From Acetatifactor muris (GTDB taxonomy: Bacteria > Bacillota > Clostridia > Lachnospirales > Lachnospiraceae), in the NCBI RefSeq assembly GCF_024623325.1, contig NZ_JANJZD010000006.1, positions 62,001 to 126,000 of the forward strand: a stretch of DNA of 64,000 nucleotides, given 5' to 3'. A model generated the notes under the pieces. It was not told where the DNA came from. It searched no databases and saw nothing but the letters and a program-made list of their open reading frames with translations. Position numbers and translations under genes: made by a program. Each line of letters begins with the position of its first letter. The first letter of the stretch is position 1. Of this stretch, positions 1 to 7,337 are shown piece after piece.

Positions 1-357
1 CGCATTGTCGAAAAGCTGTCGGAAAATACGCCGCAGGTAATTTCAGGCAGTAGAAACGGCAAAATCGAAGTACTGGAACAGGCAGATCTGATACGAGTCT
101 ATGCCCATAACGGAAAAGTTTTTGCCGTGACAGACAGCGGCGAATACACCTGCCGTCTCAGAATTTACGAATTTGAGCAGCGTCTGGATGCAGACAGTTT
201 TGTCCGTATCTCAAATTCGGAAATCATCAACCTGAAAAAAGTCCGTCATTTTGATTTGAGTTTTACAGGTACGATTTGTGTCAGACTCCTGAACGGAACA
301 GTAACTTATGTTTCCAGAAGATATGTTTCCAGAATCAAGAAAATATTAGGAATATGA
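1..357 (+). CDS. LytTR-family DNA-binding regulator (5' end outside window)
   Basis: The reading frame is open from base 1 and ends at 357, so only the last 118 residues are present. They match the LytTR DNA-binding domain: an N-terminal part with IRVYAHNGKVF, then the conserved end of the domain with FVRISNSEIINL, followed by the basic RRYVSRIKK tail. LytTR proteins bind direct repeats in promoters, often in small stand-alone regulators. A DUF3021 membrane-protein gene follows after 9 bp, the usual partner of stand-alone LytTR regulators in Firmicutes, so the two are probably one operon. Any receiver domain would lie outside the window; the pairing with DUF3021 suggests there is none. Confidence 0.88.
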   Translation, partial: RIVEKLSENTPQVISGSRNGKIEVLEQADLIRVYAHNGKVFAVTDSGEYTCRLRIYEFEQRLDADSFVRISNSEIINLKKVRHFDLSFTGTICVRLLNGTVTYVSRRYVSRIKKILGI

Positions 358-366
358 GGTGAAAAT

Positions 367-846
367 ATGCAGAAAAAAATAAAGAAAAAAATTATTTTAC
401 GCAGTCTGTTTGGAATTCCCATCGGAATCACCATAGGATATCTTATTTCCATTGCAGGTTCTCTGATGTGGGGCCAGGGCTATTATTCTCCCTGCGTGCC
501 CGAGCTGGTCTTAAGTTTGGGCAGCGAAATCCGTGCAGTCGTTCTTCAGACCGCTCTCTGTGCCTTACTGGGTTTAAGCTTTTCGGCCACCTCGGTCCTA
601 TGGGAAATGGAAAACTGGAGCCTTGTAAAACAGACCGGAATTTATTTTCTGATTAATTCCATTGTCATGATGCCTGTGGCCTGGTTTACCCGCTGGATGG
701 AACACAGCTTTATTGGTTTCCTTCGCTATTTCGGAATGTTTGCCGCAATTTTCATTCTGATATGGGTCCTGGAATGCATCATCGGCAGACGTAATATTGC
801 CAAAATGAATGAAAAACTGCATCAGTCGCGACAGGAAGAAAAGTAA
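367..846 (+). CDS. DUF3021 family membrane protein
   Basis: 159 residues with four hydrophobic segments (about residues 10-32, 53-75, 90-110 and 120-140) and charged ends, as in DUF3021 proteins. The ribosome site GAGGTG lies just before the ATG. It follows the LytTR gene after 9 bp; these pairs are thought to act as a regulator and its membrane modulator, but no biochemical role is established. The last 20 or so codons (about 763-830) are repeated with few changes at 2263-2325, which shows that a second copy of this gene once existed next to it. Confidence 0.85.
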   Translation: MQKKIKKKIILRSLFGIPIGITIGYLISIAGSLMWGQGYYSPCVPELVLSLGSEIRAVVLQTALCALLGLSFSATSVLWEMENWSLVKQTGIYFLINSIVMMPVAWFTRWMEHSFIGFLRYFGMFAAIFILIWVLECIIGRRNIAKMNEKLHQSRQEEK

Positions 847-858
847 CATTTTTCGTCC

Positions 859-1044
859 TCATCGAATTTCTGCCAGCAGTGGCAACAGTTCATATTGAAT
901 TCCTTTCACCGCCAGCCCTTCATCAAGGTACTGGCGGATAAAATCGTAAATGCTGTTTGCTCCTTCCTGTTTTAAATTCTGGTTCCCGTGAATGGCCAGG
1001 TCCGCCGCTTCTCCCCTTGCCAGTTCCTCCCATATTTGAGCCAT
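859..1044 (-). CDS. small protein coupled to the Rpn-family gene, function unknown
   Basis: 61 residues starting MAQIWEELARGEAADL, with no family I recognise. Its ATG lies 2 bp after the TGA of the Rpn-type gene on the same strand, so translation is likely coupled. It is predicted helical and acidic. It could be an independent small partner or a C-terminal piece of the nuclease that became separated by a frame change. Confidence that it is translated is moderate because there is no own ribosome site beyond the upstream coding end. Confidence 0.45.
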   Translation of the reverse strand: MAQIWEELARGEAADLAIHGNQNLKQEGANSIYDFIRQYLDEGLAVKGIQYELLPLLAEIR

Positions 1045-1046
1045 AT

Positions 1047-1979
1047 TCAGGGAGTTTCTGTCTCTCTTCCGGCAAGTTCTTTCCGCAGTTTTATAAGTTC
1101 TTCCGCTATCCTTGCATTCTCTTCCTTCAATTTTACCTTCTCTTCTGCCATCCTCGCATTCGCTTCTGTCATCCTTGCATTCTCTTCTGTCATCCTTGCA
1201 TTCTCTTCTGTCATCTTCGCATTCTCTTCTGTCATCCTTGCATTCTCTTCCGTCAATTTCGCCTTCTCTTCTCTCAGCATAATGACATCTTCCACCAGTT
1301 GTATCCGCATTCCGATCACCTCCGGGTCTTTCTTTACGGTCTCCACCATCCTGTGCATTTCCCGCAATTCTTCATTTACCGCATTTTTATAGGTTGTATC
1401 CTCCATGTAATGCAGCAGCTGCCTTATCGTCTCGTTCGGAACCCCTTCCGTCCCCTTTGTATACAGGAACAGGGTACTTGCACCGTCCTCATATGCCATG
1501 TCCGGCACTTCCACGCACTTGTTTTTCACCGTATACACCATACGGTTGTGCCCGAAGGGATCATAGGGCATAATCATGATAATAACCACATTTTTCAGTT
1601 TGTCGTAATCTGCTCCGGAATCCAGATTCCTTGCGGCAATCTTTCCATGATAAAACCGCATTCTACGCGGCAGCGCCCTGACATCCGAATCCCTGTCCTT
1701 CAGATCCGGCTCGATGTCATAAACCGTCACCCGTTCTCCGGCATCCTCCTCCGGTTCCAGATAGACATCCAGCCTGGCTCCGTGGAGATCCGCATCCGCA
1801 CCATAGTATGGTTTCTGGGCCGTCACCGCCAGATGCTTAAATTCCCTGCCCAAAATCGTTTTCAGAAGCATCTTCACAAATCTCTGCCCGATCTCCGGGT
1901 ATGTCACCATGGAACCAAACAGGAAATCATCCAGCAGGTTCATCTCCTCCAGTTTCTTTTTCATGCCTTTTTCTCTCAT
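1047..1979 (-). CDS. Rpn-family (PD-(D/E)XK) recombination-promoting nuclease / putative transposase
   Basis: 310 residues from the ATG at 1979, chosen because AAAGGAG lies 6-7 bp upstream; a longer frame to 2087 lacks such a site. The N-terminal two thirds (LLDDFLFGSMV, GARLDVYLEP, VYDIEPD, YHGKIAA) match the PD-(D/E)XK domain of the Rpn family, which in E. coli RpnA is a DNA endonuclease that raises recA-independent recombination. The last 90 residues form a heptad coiled coil built on (T/A)EENARM units, encoded by six 21-bp tandem repeats. Proteins of this family are common and repeated in Lachnospiraceae. It lies between the intact DUF3021 gene and the duplicated end of that gene, so it probably arrived or expanded there by recombination. 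Confidence 0.85.
   Translation of the reverse strand: MREKGMKKKLEEMNLLDDFLFGSMVTYPEIGQRFVKMLLKTILGREFKHLAVTAQKPYYGADADLHGARLDVYLEPEEDAGERVTVYDIEPDLKDRDSDVRALPRRMRFYHGKIAARNLDSGADYDKLKNVVIIMIMPYDPFGHNRMVYTVKNKCVEVPDMAYEDGASTLFLYTKGTEGVPNETIRQLLHYMEDTTYKNAVNEELREMHRMVETVKKDPEVIGMRIQLVEDVIMLREEKAKLTEENARMTEENAKMTEENARMTEENARMTEANARMAEEKVKLKEENARIAEELIKLRKELAGRETETP
1142..1267. repeat. six 21-bp tandem repeats inside the Rpn-type gene
   Basis: Six consecutive 21-bp units (consensus begins CTTCTGTCATCC on the plus strand) begin at 1142, 1163, 1184, 1205, 1226 and 1247; the middle four are almost identical. Each encodes one coiled-coil heptad. The unit length is a multiple of three, so copy number can change without breaking the frame. 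Confidence 0.9.
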
Positions 1980-2262
1980 ACCGTTCTCCTTTCCTATTTG
2001 GCGAATAGAAGAACATGTATGATGCCTGTTCATAAAATCCCCATCACCACATCTCCGCAATCCGCCATATTCATTTGGAACAGGCATATTCCATTCTCAT
2101 ACAGGGAGCGTCACCGAAATGGTTATGAAAATTTCATTAGATGTTCCCGAAATAGATGGATTTATTCTAGCAGAAAATGCCGGATGTGTCAATCGCATTT
2201 TCACTCTTTTGTCAATTTTACGTTTCATTCTATCGTTTTTCTGTTATGATCTTCCAGCCCCC

Positions 2263-2325
2263 TGGAATGTATCCTCGGCAGGCGTAATATTGACAAAATG
2301 AATGAAAAACTGCATCAGTCGCCGC
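2263..2325 (+). pseudogene. remnant of the 3' end of a second DUF3021 gene
   Basis: About 62 bp match positions 770-832 of the DUF3021 gene with only a few differences. The reading frame gives LECILGRRNIDKMNEKLHQS, against LECIIGRRNIAKMNEKLHQS in the intact gene. Nothing upstream of about 2260 is clearly DUF3021 coding, so only the tail survives. It marks a past duplication that placed copies of the tail on both sides of the Rpn-type gene. Confidence 0.75.
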
Positions 2326-2352
2326 AGTCCCTTTCATGCGATGCCGCAGTTT

Positions 2353-2459
2353 TCACGGAGCCATCATAAACATTTTGCCGTCAATCAGCTCCGCCCTCTG
2401 GCCATCCGGAAGGGCATAAATATCTTCTATGTATATGTTCTTTCCTGTGCCAATGCCAT
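2353..2459 (-). pseudogene. Uma2-family endonuclease N-terminus, frameshifted and truncated
   Basis: From an ATG at 2459, with AAAAGGATGG upstream, the frame reads MALAQERTYT and then stops; one base later the frame continues as EDIYALPDGQRAELIDGKMF. Together these give the typical start of Uma2 (DUF820) restriction-like nucleases. One base is missing near 2428-2432, and the gene ends after about 35 codons against the usual 180 or more. The rest is absent, so the fragment cannot be functional. Confidence 0.75.
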
Positions 2460-2626
2460 GGGATATTCCATCCTTTTCTGATTCTGAGTTTCCTGCTTTC
2501 CGGACAGTTTTAGTGTCCACCGGTATAAGCAGAGAATAGCAGAAGGATACCGGCATGTCAGCAAAAACCGACATTGCCTCTTTCCCTCTGCCATGTACAG
2601 GCATGCCCGTTCAGACAGAGCGCCCT

Positions 2627-4204
2627 CTACAGCAGCGGCGCAACCGCCTTCGCCAGACATCCTGTCAGTTTCACATACCACTTTTCCCTGCGGACTGTCT
2701 CCCGGGATACCTCCCTGCATTTCGCCAGTGTGGCCTGAAAATCCGCCTCAATATCCGGAATGCAGTCTGTGTCATACATGTAGGAGGCACATTCGAAATG
2801 ATGATACAGACTGCGATAGTCCAGGTTGATCGTTCCTACCACCGCCTCCCGGTCGTCACTGACAAATACTTTGGCATGAACAAACCCCGGCGTATACTCG
2901 TATATCTTAATCCCGGATTCCAGCAATGACAGATAATGGGTTTTCGCCAGCGCATAGGGAATTGCCTTATCCGGAATACCCGGAAGAATCAGCGCCACTT
3001 CAACGCCCCTTTCCGCCGCGAATTTCAGAGCGGTCTCCATCTCACCGTCCAGAATCAGATAGGGCGTCATGATATGTACGTATCTGAGTGACCGGTTCAG
3101 GATATCCATGTATACCCGCTCTCCCAGCTTCTCATTGTCCAGAGGACAGTCCCCGTAAGGAATGACATATCCTTTCGCCTTCTCCACCGGCAGTGCGGGA
3201 CAGGACAGAAAATGTGCGTAATCCTGTTCTCTTTCGTCTATTCCCCAGGTCTGCAGGAACATCAGGGTAAAGCTCTTAGCCGCTTCTCCTTTCACCATGA
3301 CGGCCGTATCCTTCCAGTGGCCGAATTTCTCTTCCTGATTGATATATTCATCCGCCAGATTTACACCGCCGGTGAAAGCCGTATGTCCGTCAATCACCAG
3401 AATTTTCCGATGATCCCGGTAATTATAGTGAGTGGAAATAAATGGGGTCACAGGTGCGAATACTTTGCAGCAAATCCCCAGGGCCTTCAGGCGTCTGGGA
3501 TAGTCCCGGGGCAGCAATGCAAATTCACAGGAACCGTCATACATAAAACGAACTTCCACTCCCTGCGCCGCTTTCTGTGCCAGAATCTCCAGCACCCTGC
3601 CCCACATCAGCCCTTCCGCCACGATGAAATATTCCATGAATATAAAATGTTCCGCCGCCTGAAGCTGCTTCAACATCTCCTCAAATTTATCCTCCCCCAA
3701 CGGGAAATAAGTCACAGCAGTTCTGTCATACACCGGATGACAGCTGCTCCTGCCGATATAATGGGCCAGTGCGGCCACAGCCCTGTTTTCCTGCGACAGA
3801 TGTTCCATGGTCTCCGGGTCCTGCGGTATGTTCTCTTTCGTCTCCGTAATAATGTGATCTACCCGTCTCTTCAGCACCCTGTGTCCGATGTCACTTTTCA
3901 TATATAAGAACAGAAGGACGCCGAACACCGGCATGAGTGCAATCACTATCAGCCATGTAATCTTCGCCGTGGGGTTGATACGGCTGTTCAGAATCCAGAG
4001 CCCCACAATAAAGGAGAACAGCTGCATCGCACTGTAATAATGGGGTCTGAACTCCCTGAACCACTGAAAGCCTGTGAAGAAAAGCAGAAGCTGTATCACC
4101 AGCAACAGCAGCATCAGCCCGAAGCGGCTGAAAATAGCGTGTATAATACCTTTTTGTCCCTTTTTTAACAGCGTCAGTCCCCTGTTCTTATAGTCTGTCT
4201 GCAT
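2627..4204 (-). CDS. cls: cardiolipin synthase
   Basis: 525 residues joining two phosphatidylglycerol molecules into cardiolipin at the membrane. The N-terminus has two to three membrane segments (about residues 20-45, 58-75, 80-102), followed by two phospholipase D domains carrying the HxKxxxxD motifs HRKILVIDG (about residue 270) and HAKVFVSDD (about residue 450), as in bacterial Cls. The ATG at 4204 is preferred because GGCAGGGA precedes it; an upstream ATG at 4249 has no good ribosome site and would add 15 polar residues. The gene is alone, convergent with nothing and 130 bp from the surface-protein gene. Confidence 0.93.
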   Translation of the reverse strand: MQTDYKNRGLTLLKKGQKGIIHAIFSRFGLMLLLLVIQLLLFFTGFQWFREFRPHYYSAMQLFSFIVGLWILNSRINPTAKITWLIVIALMPVFGVLLFLYMKSDIGHRVLKRRVDHIITETKENIPQDPETMEHLSQENRAVAALAHYIGRSSCHPVYDRTAVTYFPLGEDKFEEMLKQLQAAEHFIFMEYFIVAEGLMWGRVLEILAQKAAQGVEVRFMYDGSCEFALLPRDYPRRLKALGICCKVFAPVTPFISTHYNYRDHRKILVIDGHTAFTGGVNLADEYINQEEKFGHWKDTAVMVKGEAAKSFTLMFLQTWGIDEREQDYAHFLSCPALPVEKAKGYVIPYGDCPLDNEKLGERVYMDILNRSLRYVHIMTPYLILDGEMETALKFAAERGVEVALILPGIPDKAIPYALAKTHYLSLLESGIKIYEYTPGFVHAKVFVSDDREAVVGTINLDYRSLYHHFECASYMYDTDCIPDIEADFQATLAKCREVSRETVRREKWYVKLTGCLAKAVAPLL

Positions 4205-4334
4205 GATTGTGTCCCTGCCTTTGCTTTTGTATGAGTTGGCCTCTTTCATTCATCGGATTTTACTTTTATCAACTTTCATGGGGCCATCACAACAATATTC
4301 TCTTATCAGTATAAACCATGCAGCTACAGTACCG

Positions 4335-7300
4335 TCAAGAGGAATCTTTACCAGACAACAGCTTCTTTTTTCCGATCAATATCCCTGTGAAAAACAGCAT
4401 CGCCATTGCGCCCGCCACACATACCGCAATAATTTTCCCTCTGTTATCCTTCTCTACAATGGTCACCCGGAACGTCCCCGGCTCCTCCATGGAAAATTCC
4501 AGATAGCTTCCCAGCACTGTATTCGGAATCTGGCTGTAGCCGGTATCTGTCCATACCTCCACCAATGCATGTTCCGTATCTTCGCAAAGTGCCCGTACCA
4601 GGACAGGGGCATGATATTGCTCTGTTTCCCCGTTCCCGTCGGCAGACGCAATGACAAGCTTCGTCCCACCGTCCTGTCCCTGTTCCAGCGTCAGTCTGGT
4701 TTCCGGCAGAAATTCTCCCTGTACGAGAACCTGTGTCCTGCCTTCCACATCTTTTTCTTCACTGGACAACGAAGGTATCCATTTCTCATACCCTGCTTCC
4801 AGTACCAGATTCCCAGTGATACAGGTATCATCAAATTCCGGCCATACACCATAGAAACCTTCCTTTTCCGGCACTTCCGGAATCAGAGTCCTGTCAAGGG
4901 CTTCTCCATAGGAACATTGAAAAGAAGCCAGCTCTTTCCCCTCGACCTGAAAGCGCACCGTAAACCGGGAAAAAGCCTCCGGCACACCCTCGCTGCTGCA
5001 GAACTCGGCATAATCTAACGGTGTGGCTCCATTTTCAAATCCGATGGAATCTACCCCGGGAACTTTTCCCCGCACATAATAATTCCCGTAAAGGACACCC
5101 TCCTCTTCCAGATATCCCGCCACAGACCCTGTATATTCTCCGGAATACTCCAGCTCAGGATATGCATAGCTGTAAAAAATGTCGCAGCCCTTTCCCACGA
5201 TGCCTCCGACGTAATTCTTTCCGCTCATCTGTCCCATGGTATAACAGCTTCTGATACAGTAAGCCGAAGAGCCCGCGATGCCTCCCACATAGCTTCCTCC
5301 CGCGCTGCTTACTGGGCCATAGGACTCACAGGAAACCACCGCTCCGAAATCTGCCTTCCCTGCAATCCCCCCCACATAATCTTTCTTTCCGATTATACTG
5401 CCCAGGTTACGGCTCTCTCTGACGACCGCCTTCACGGTCTGCTCAATATTGAAGCTTTCCACGCCGCTGACACTAATGTCATCTTCCGGATCAAAATCAT
5501 ACTCTGTGGCAATCTGTCCCACGATGCCGCCCACATTGGTGTCTGCTTCCACAGTTCCCTGGTTGACGGAAAGAGTTATCTTCCCCTGTTGAAAAGAAGT
5601 GGTATCATAATAAGCTTCTTCCTCTTCCGCCTCAGGAGCGCCCACATTCTCCAGATTACCTCCGGCTTCCTCGTCGGAGGCATCCTCCACTGTGATGCCC
5701 TCATAGCGGAACAAATCATCCCTCAGTTCATTGATACTACGGCGCAGTACTTTTGCCTGGGCCATCAGGGCATCCACATTGGCGGAAGTTCTGTCCGTCC
5801 CCTGTCGAAGCACATCCGCAAACTGCTGCAGCTGATCGCCGGCCTCCTGAAGTTCCCTGTTCAGGGTATCCAGATTGCCGTTGATTCCCCCGCTTCTGTC
5901 ATTTGTGGCAGAGGTAATATTGGAAAGGTGCGTGCTGGTACCTTCCCCGAATCTCCTCAATGCGGCCAGATAGCTTTCCACATCTACTTTGGAACCTGCC
6001 TGAATCAGATTGTCCGGCAACTTGCTGTCGCCAGGGTCAGTGAGCTCTTCCTGCACCTTTTCCTCGTCGATTTCCGCCTGTTCGGCCCATTCCCGGGTCA
6101 GACGGCTGAGATCATCATTGATTCCCGTCAGTTCCTGATTGTAAATATACCACAGTTCGTTGGCTGTCCCGGTGAGGTTTCCCGCCGCGGCAGAAGCGTT
6201 GGTCAAATGATCGCTGATACTTCCGGCCAGCGAAGACGCCTGTGCACTGTAAGCGCTTAATTCCTCATGAGAAGCCTCCAGCAGGTCAAAGAAAACATTC
6301 ACTTCCCTGTCTATTTCGCTCAGCCTGTCATTCAGATACAGGATCTCCAGGAAAGGCTCCATCTGACCTGCAATGCCGCCCACGTCCTTTCTGCCCAGCA
6401 CATGTCCCGTATTGGTACAGTTCTGCAGATACCCCTGATGCAGCCTTCCCACAATGCCTCCGGTATTATATCCCACATGCTGATAGCCTATGGTACCCGA
6501 ATTGGTACAATAGTAAATCTTTCCCTCAGAATACCCTGCAATACCACCCGTGTCCGTATGCACCGCCACATTTTCCACACTGTTTATATCCTCCAGACCT
6601 TCCATGGTGATATCTTCCAGGCTATAGGTCACCTCTGTGCTGTGGGTATTGATATTCCCGGTATTGGTGCAGTTATTTAATATTCCTCTGTTGGTGCCGC
6701 AGATACCTCCGGTATAATGTTCCCCGGTCACTATGGCGGACGAGCAGCATCTCCTGATTTCTCCGGTTGCTTCGTTGACACCGACAATGCCGCCGATCTC
6801 ATCCGCTCCTGTTATACTTCCGGAGACATTGCAATTGATTATTTTTCCATAATTCACACCCGCCAGAATCCCTGTTCGGCTTCTGCTTCCCTGGGGACTT
6901 ACCTTTCCGGAAACATTCAGATTCCGTACGGTTGCCCCTTCCTGCACATATCGGAACAACCCTGTGGAAGATCCGACCTTCGTTATCTCCAATCCGGAAA
7001 TCGTATGCTCTCCTCCGTCAAAGATGCCTCCAAAGCTGGGGATAATGATCTCCCGATTTTCCTGAAGAATAATGTCATTCTCCAGACTGATATATTTGTC
7101 CCGGGACCAGGAGTCCACCTCACATTCCTGTACCAGCTGCTGCAAATCTGCCTCTGTGGAGAGTGAAATCACAGTGTACCCACTTTCTTCCGCCGGGTTT
7201 CCTGCCTTCTCCCCGGAAATAAACTGACCAAATGTTGGATATTCCGCCGCCATGACAGGATAGGCATTTCCTGTTACCATGATACCGGCTAAGGCCAGAG

Positions 7301-7337
7301 ATACATATGCCATATATTTGTTCTTATTATGCTTCAT
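4335..7337 (-). CDS. large surface protein with GLUG-type repeats, membrane anchored
   Basis: 1000 residues. A signal peptide (MKHNKNKYMAYVSLALAG...AYPVMAA) is followed by many GLUG-type repeats of the form GGIVG/GGIAG, for example GGIVGVNEATGEI and GGIAGQMEPF, in two blocks (about residues 130-345 and 625-760). A coiled-coil stretch (about 350-560, rich in Ala, Ser, Asn and Leu) separates them. A C-terminal membrane helix (VCVAGAMAMLFFTGILIG) and a short KKK tail anchor it. The start ATG overlaps the stop of the MMPL gene (ATGA), so the two are co-translated. An extracellular structural or adhesive partner of the exporter is inferred; it is not a known enzyme. Confidence 0.8.
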   Translation of the reverse strand: MKHNKNKYMAYVSLALAGIMVTGNAYPVMAAEYPTFGQFISGEKAGNPAEESGYTVISLSTEADLQQLVQECEVDSWSRDKYISLENDIILQENREIIIPSFGGIFDGGEHTISGLEITKVGSSTGLFRYVQEGATVRNLNVSGKVSPQGSRSRTGILAGVNYGKIINCNVSGSITGADEIGGIVGVNEATGEIRRCCSSAIVTGEHYTGGICGTNRGILNNCTNTGNINTHSTEVTYSLEDITMEGLEDINSVENVAVHTDTGGIAGYSEGKIYYCTNSGTIGYQHVGYNTGGIVGRLHQGYLQNCTNTGHVLGRKDVGGIAGQMEPFLEILYLNDRLSEIDREVNVFFDLLEASHEELSAYSAQASSLAGSISDHLTNASAAAGNLTGTANELWYIYNQELTGINDDLSRLTREWAEQAEIDEEKVQEELTDPGDSKLPDNLIQAGSKVDVESYLAALRRFGEGTSTHLSNITSATNDRSGGINGNLDTLNRELQEAGDQLQQFADVLRQGTDRTSANVDALMAQAKVLRRSINELRDDLFRYEGITVEDASDEEAGGNLENVGAPEAEEEEAYYDTTSFQQGKITLSVNQGTVEADTNVGGIVGQIATEYDFDPEDDISVSGVESFNIEQTVKAVVRESRNLGSIIGKKDYVGGIAGKADFGAVVSCESYGPVSSAGGSYVGGIAGSSAYCIRSCYTMGQMSGKNYVGGIVGKGCDIFYSYAYPELEYSGEYTGSVAGYLEEEGVLYGNYYVRGKVPGVDSIGFENGATPLDYAEFCSSEGVPEAFSRFTVRFQVEGKELASFQCSYGEALDRTLIPEVPEKEGFYGVWPEFDDTCITGNLVLEAGYEKWIPSLSSEEKDVEGRTQVLVQGEFLPETRLTLEQGQDGGTKLVIASADGNGETEQYHAPVLVRALCEDTEHALVEVWTDTGYSQIPNTVLGSYLEFSMEEPGTFRVTIVEKDNRGKIIAVCVAGAMAMLFFTGILIGKKKLLSGKDSS

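Noticed and set aside
957..2249. A 430-codon open frame on the plus strand opposite the Rpn-type gene
   Set aside because: It is the antisense of a clear PD-(D/E)XK gene with tandem repeats; the product is a low-complexity His/Phe/Leu-rich chain with no family and no ribosome site.
2119..2301. Possible small gene at the DUF3021 remnant
   Set aside because: The frame does not match the DUF3021 reading frame and has no family; the DNA similarity shows it is a remnant.
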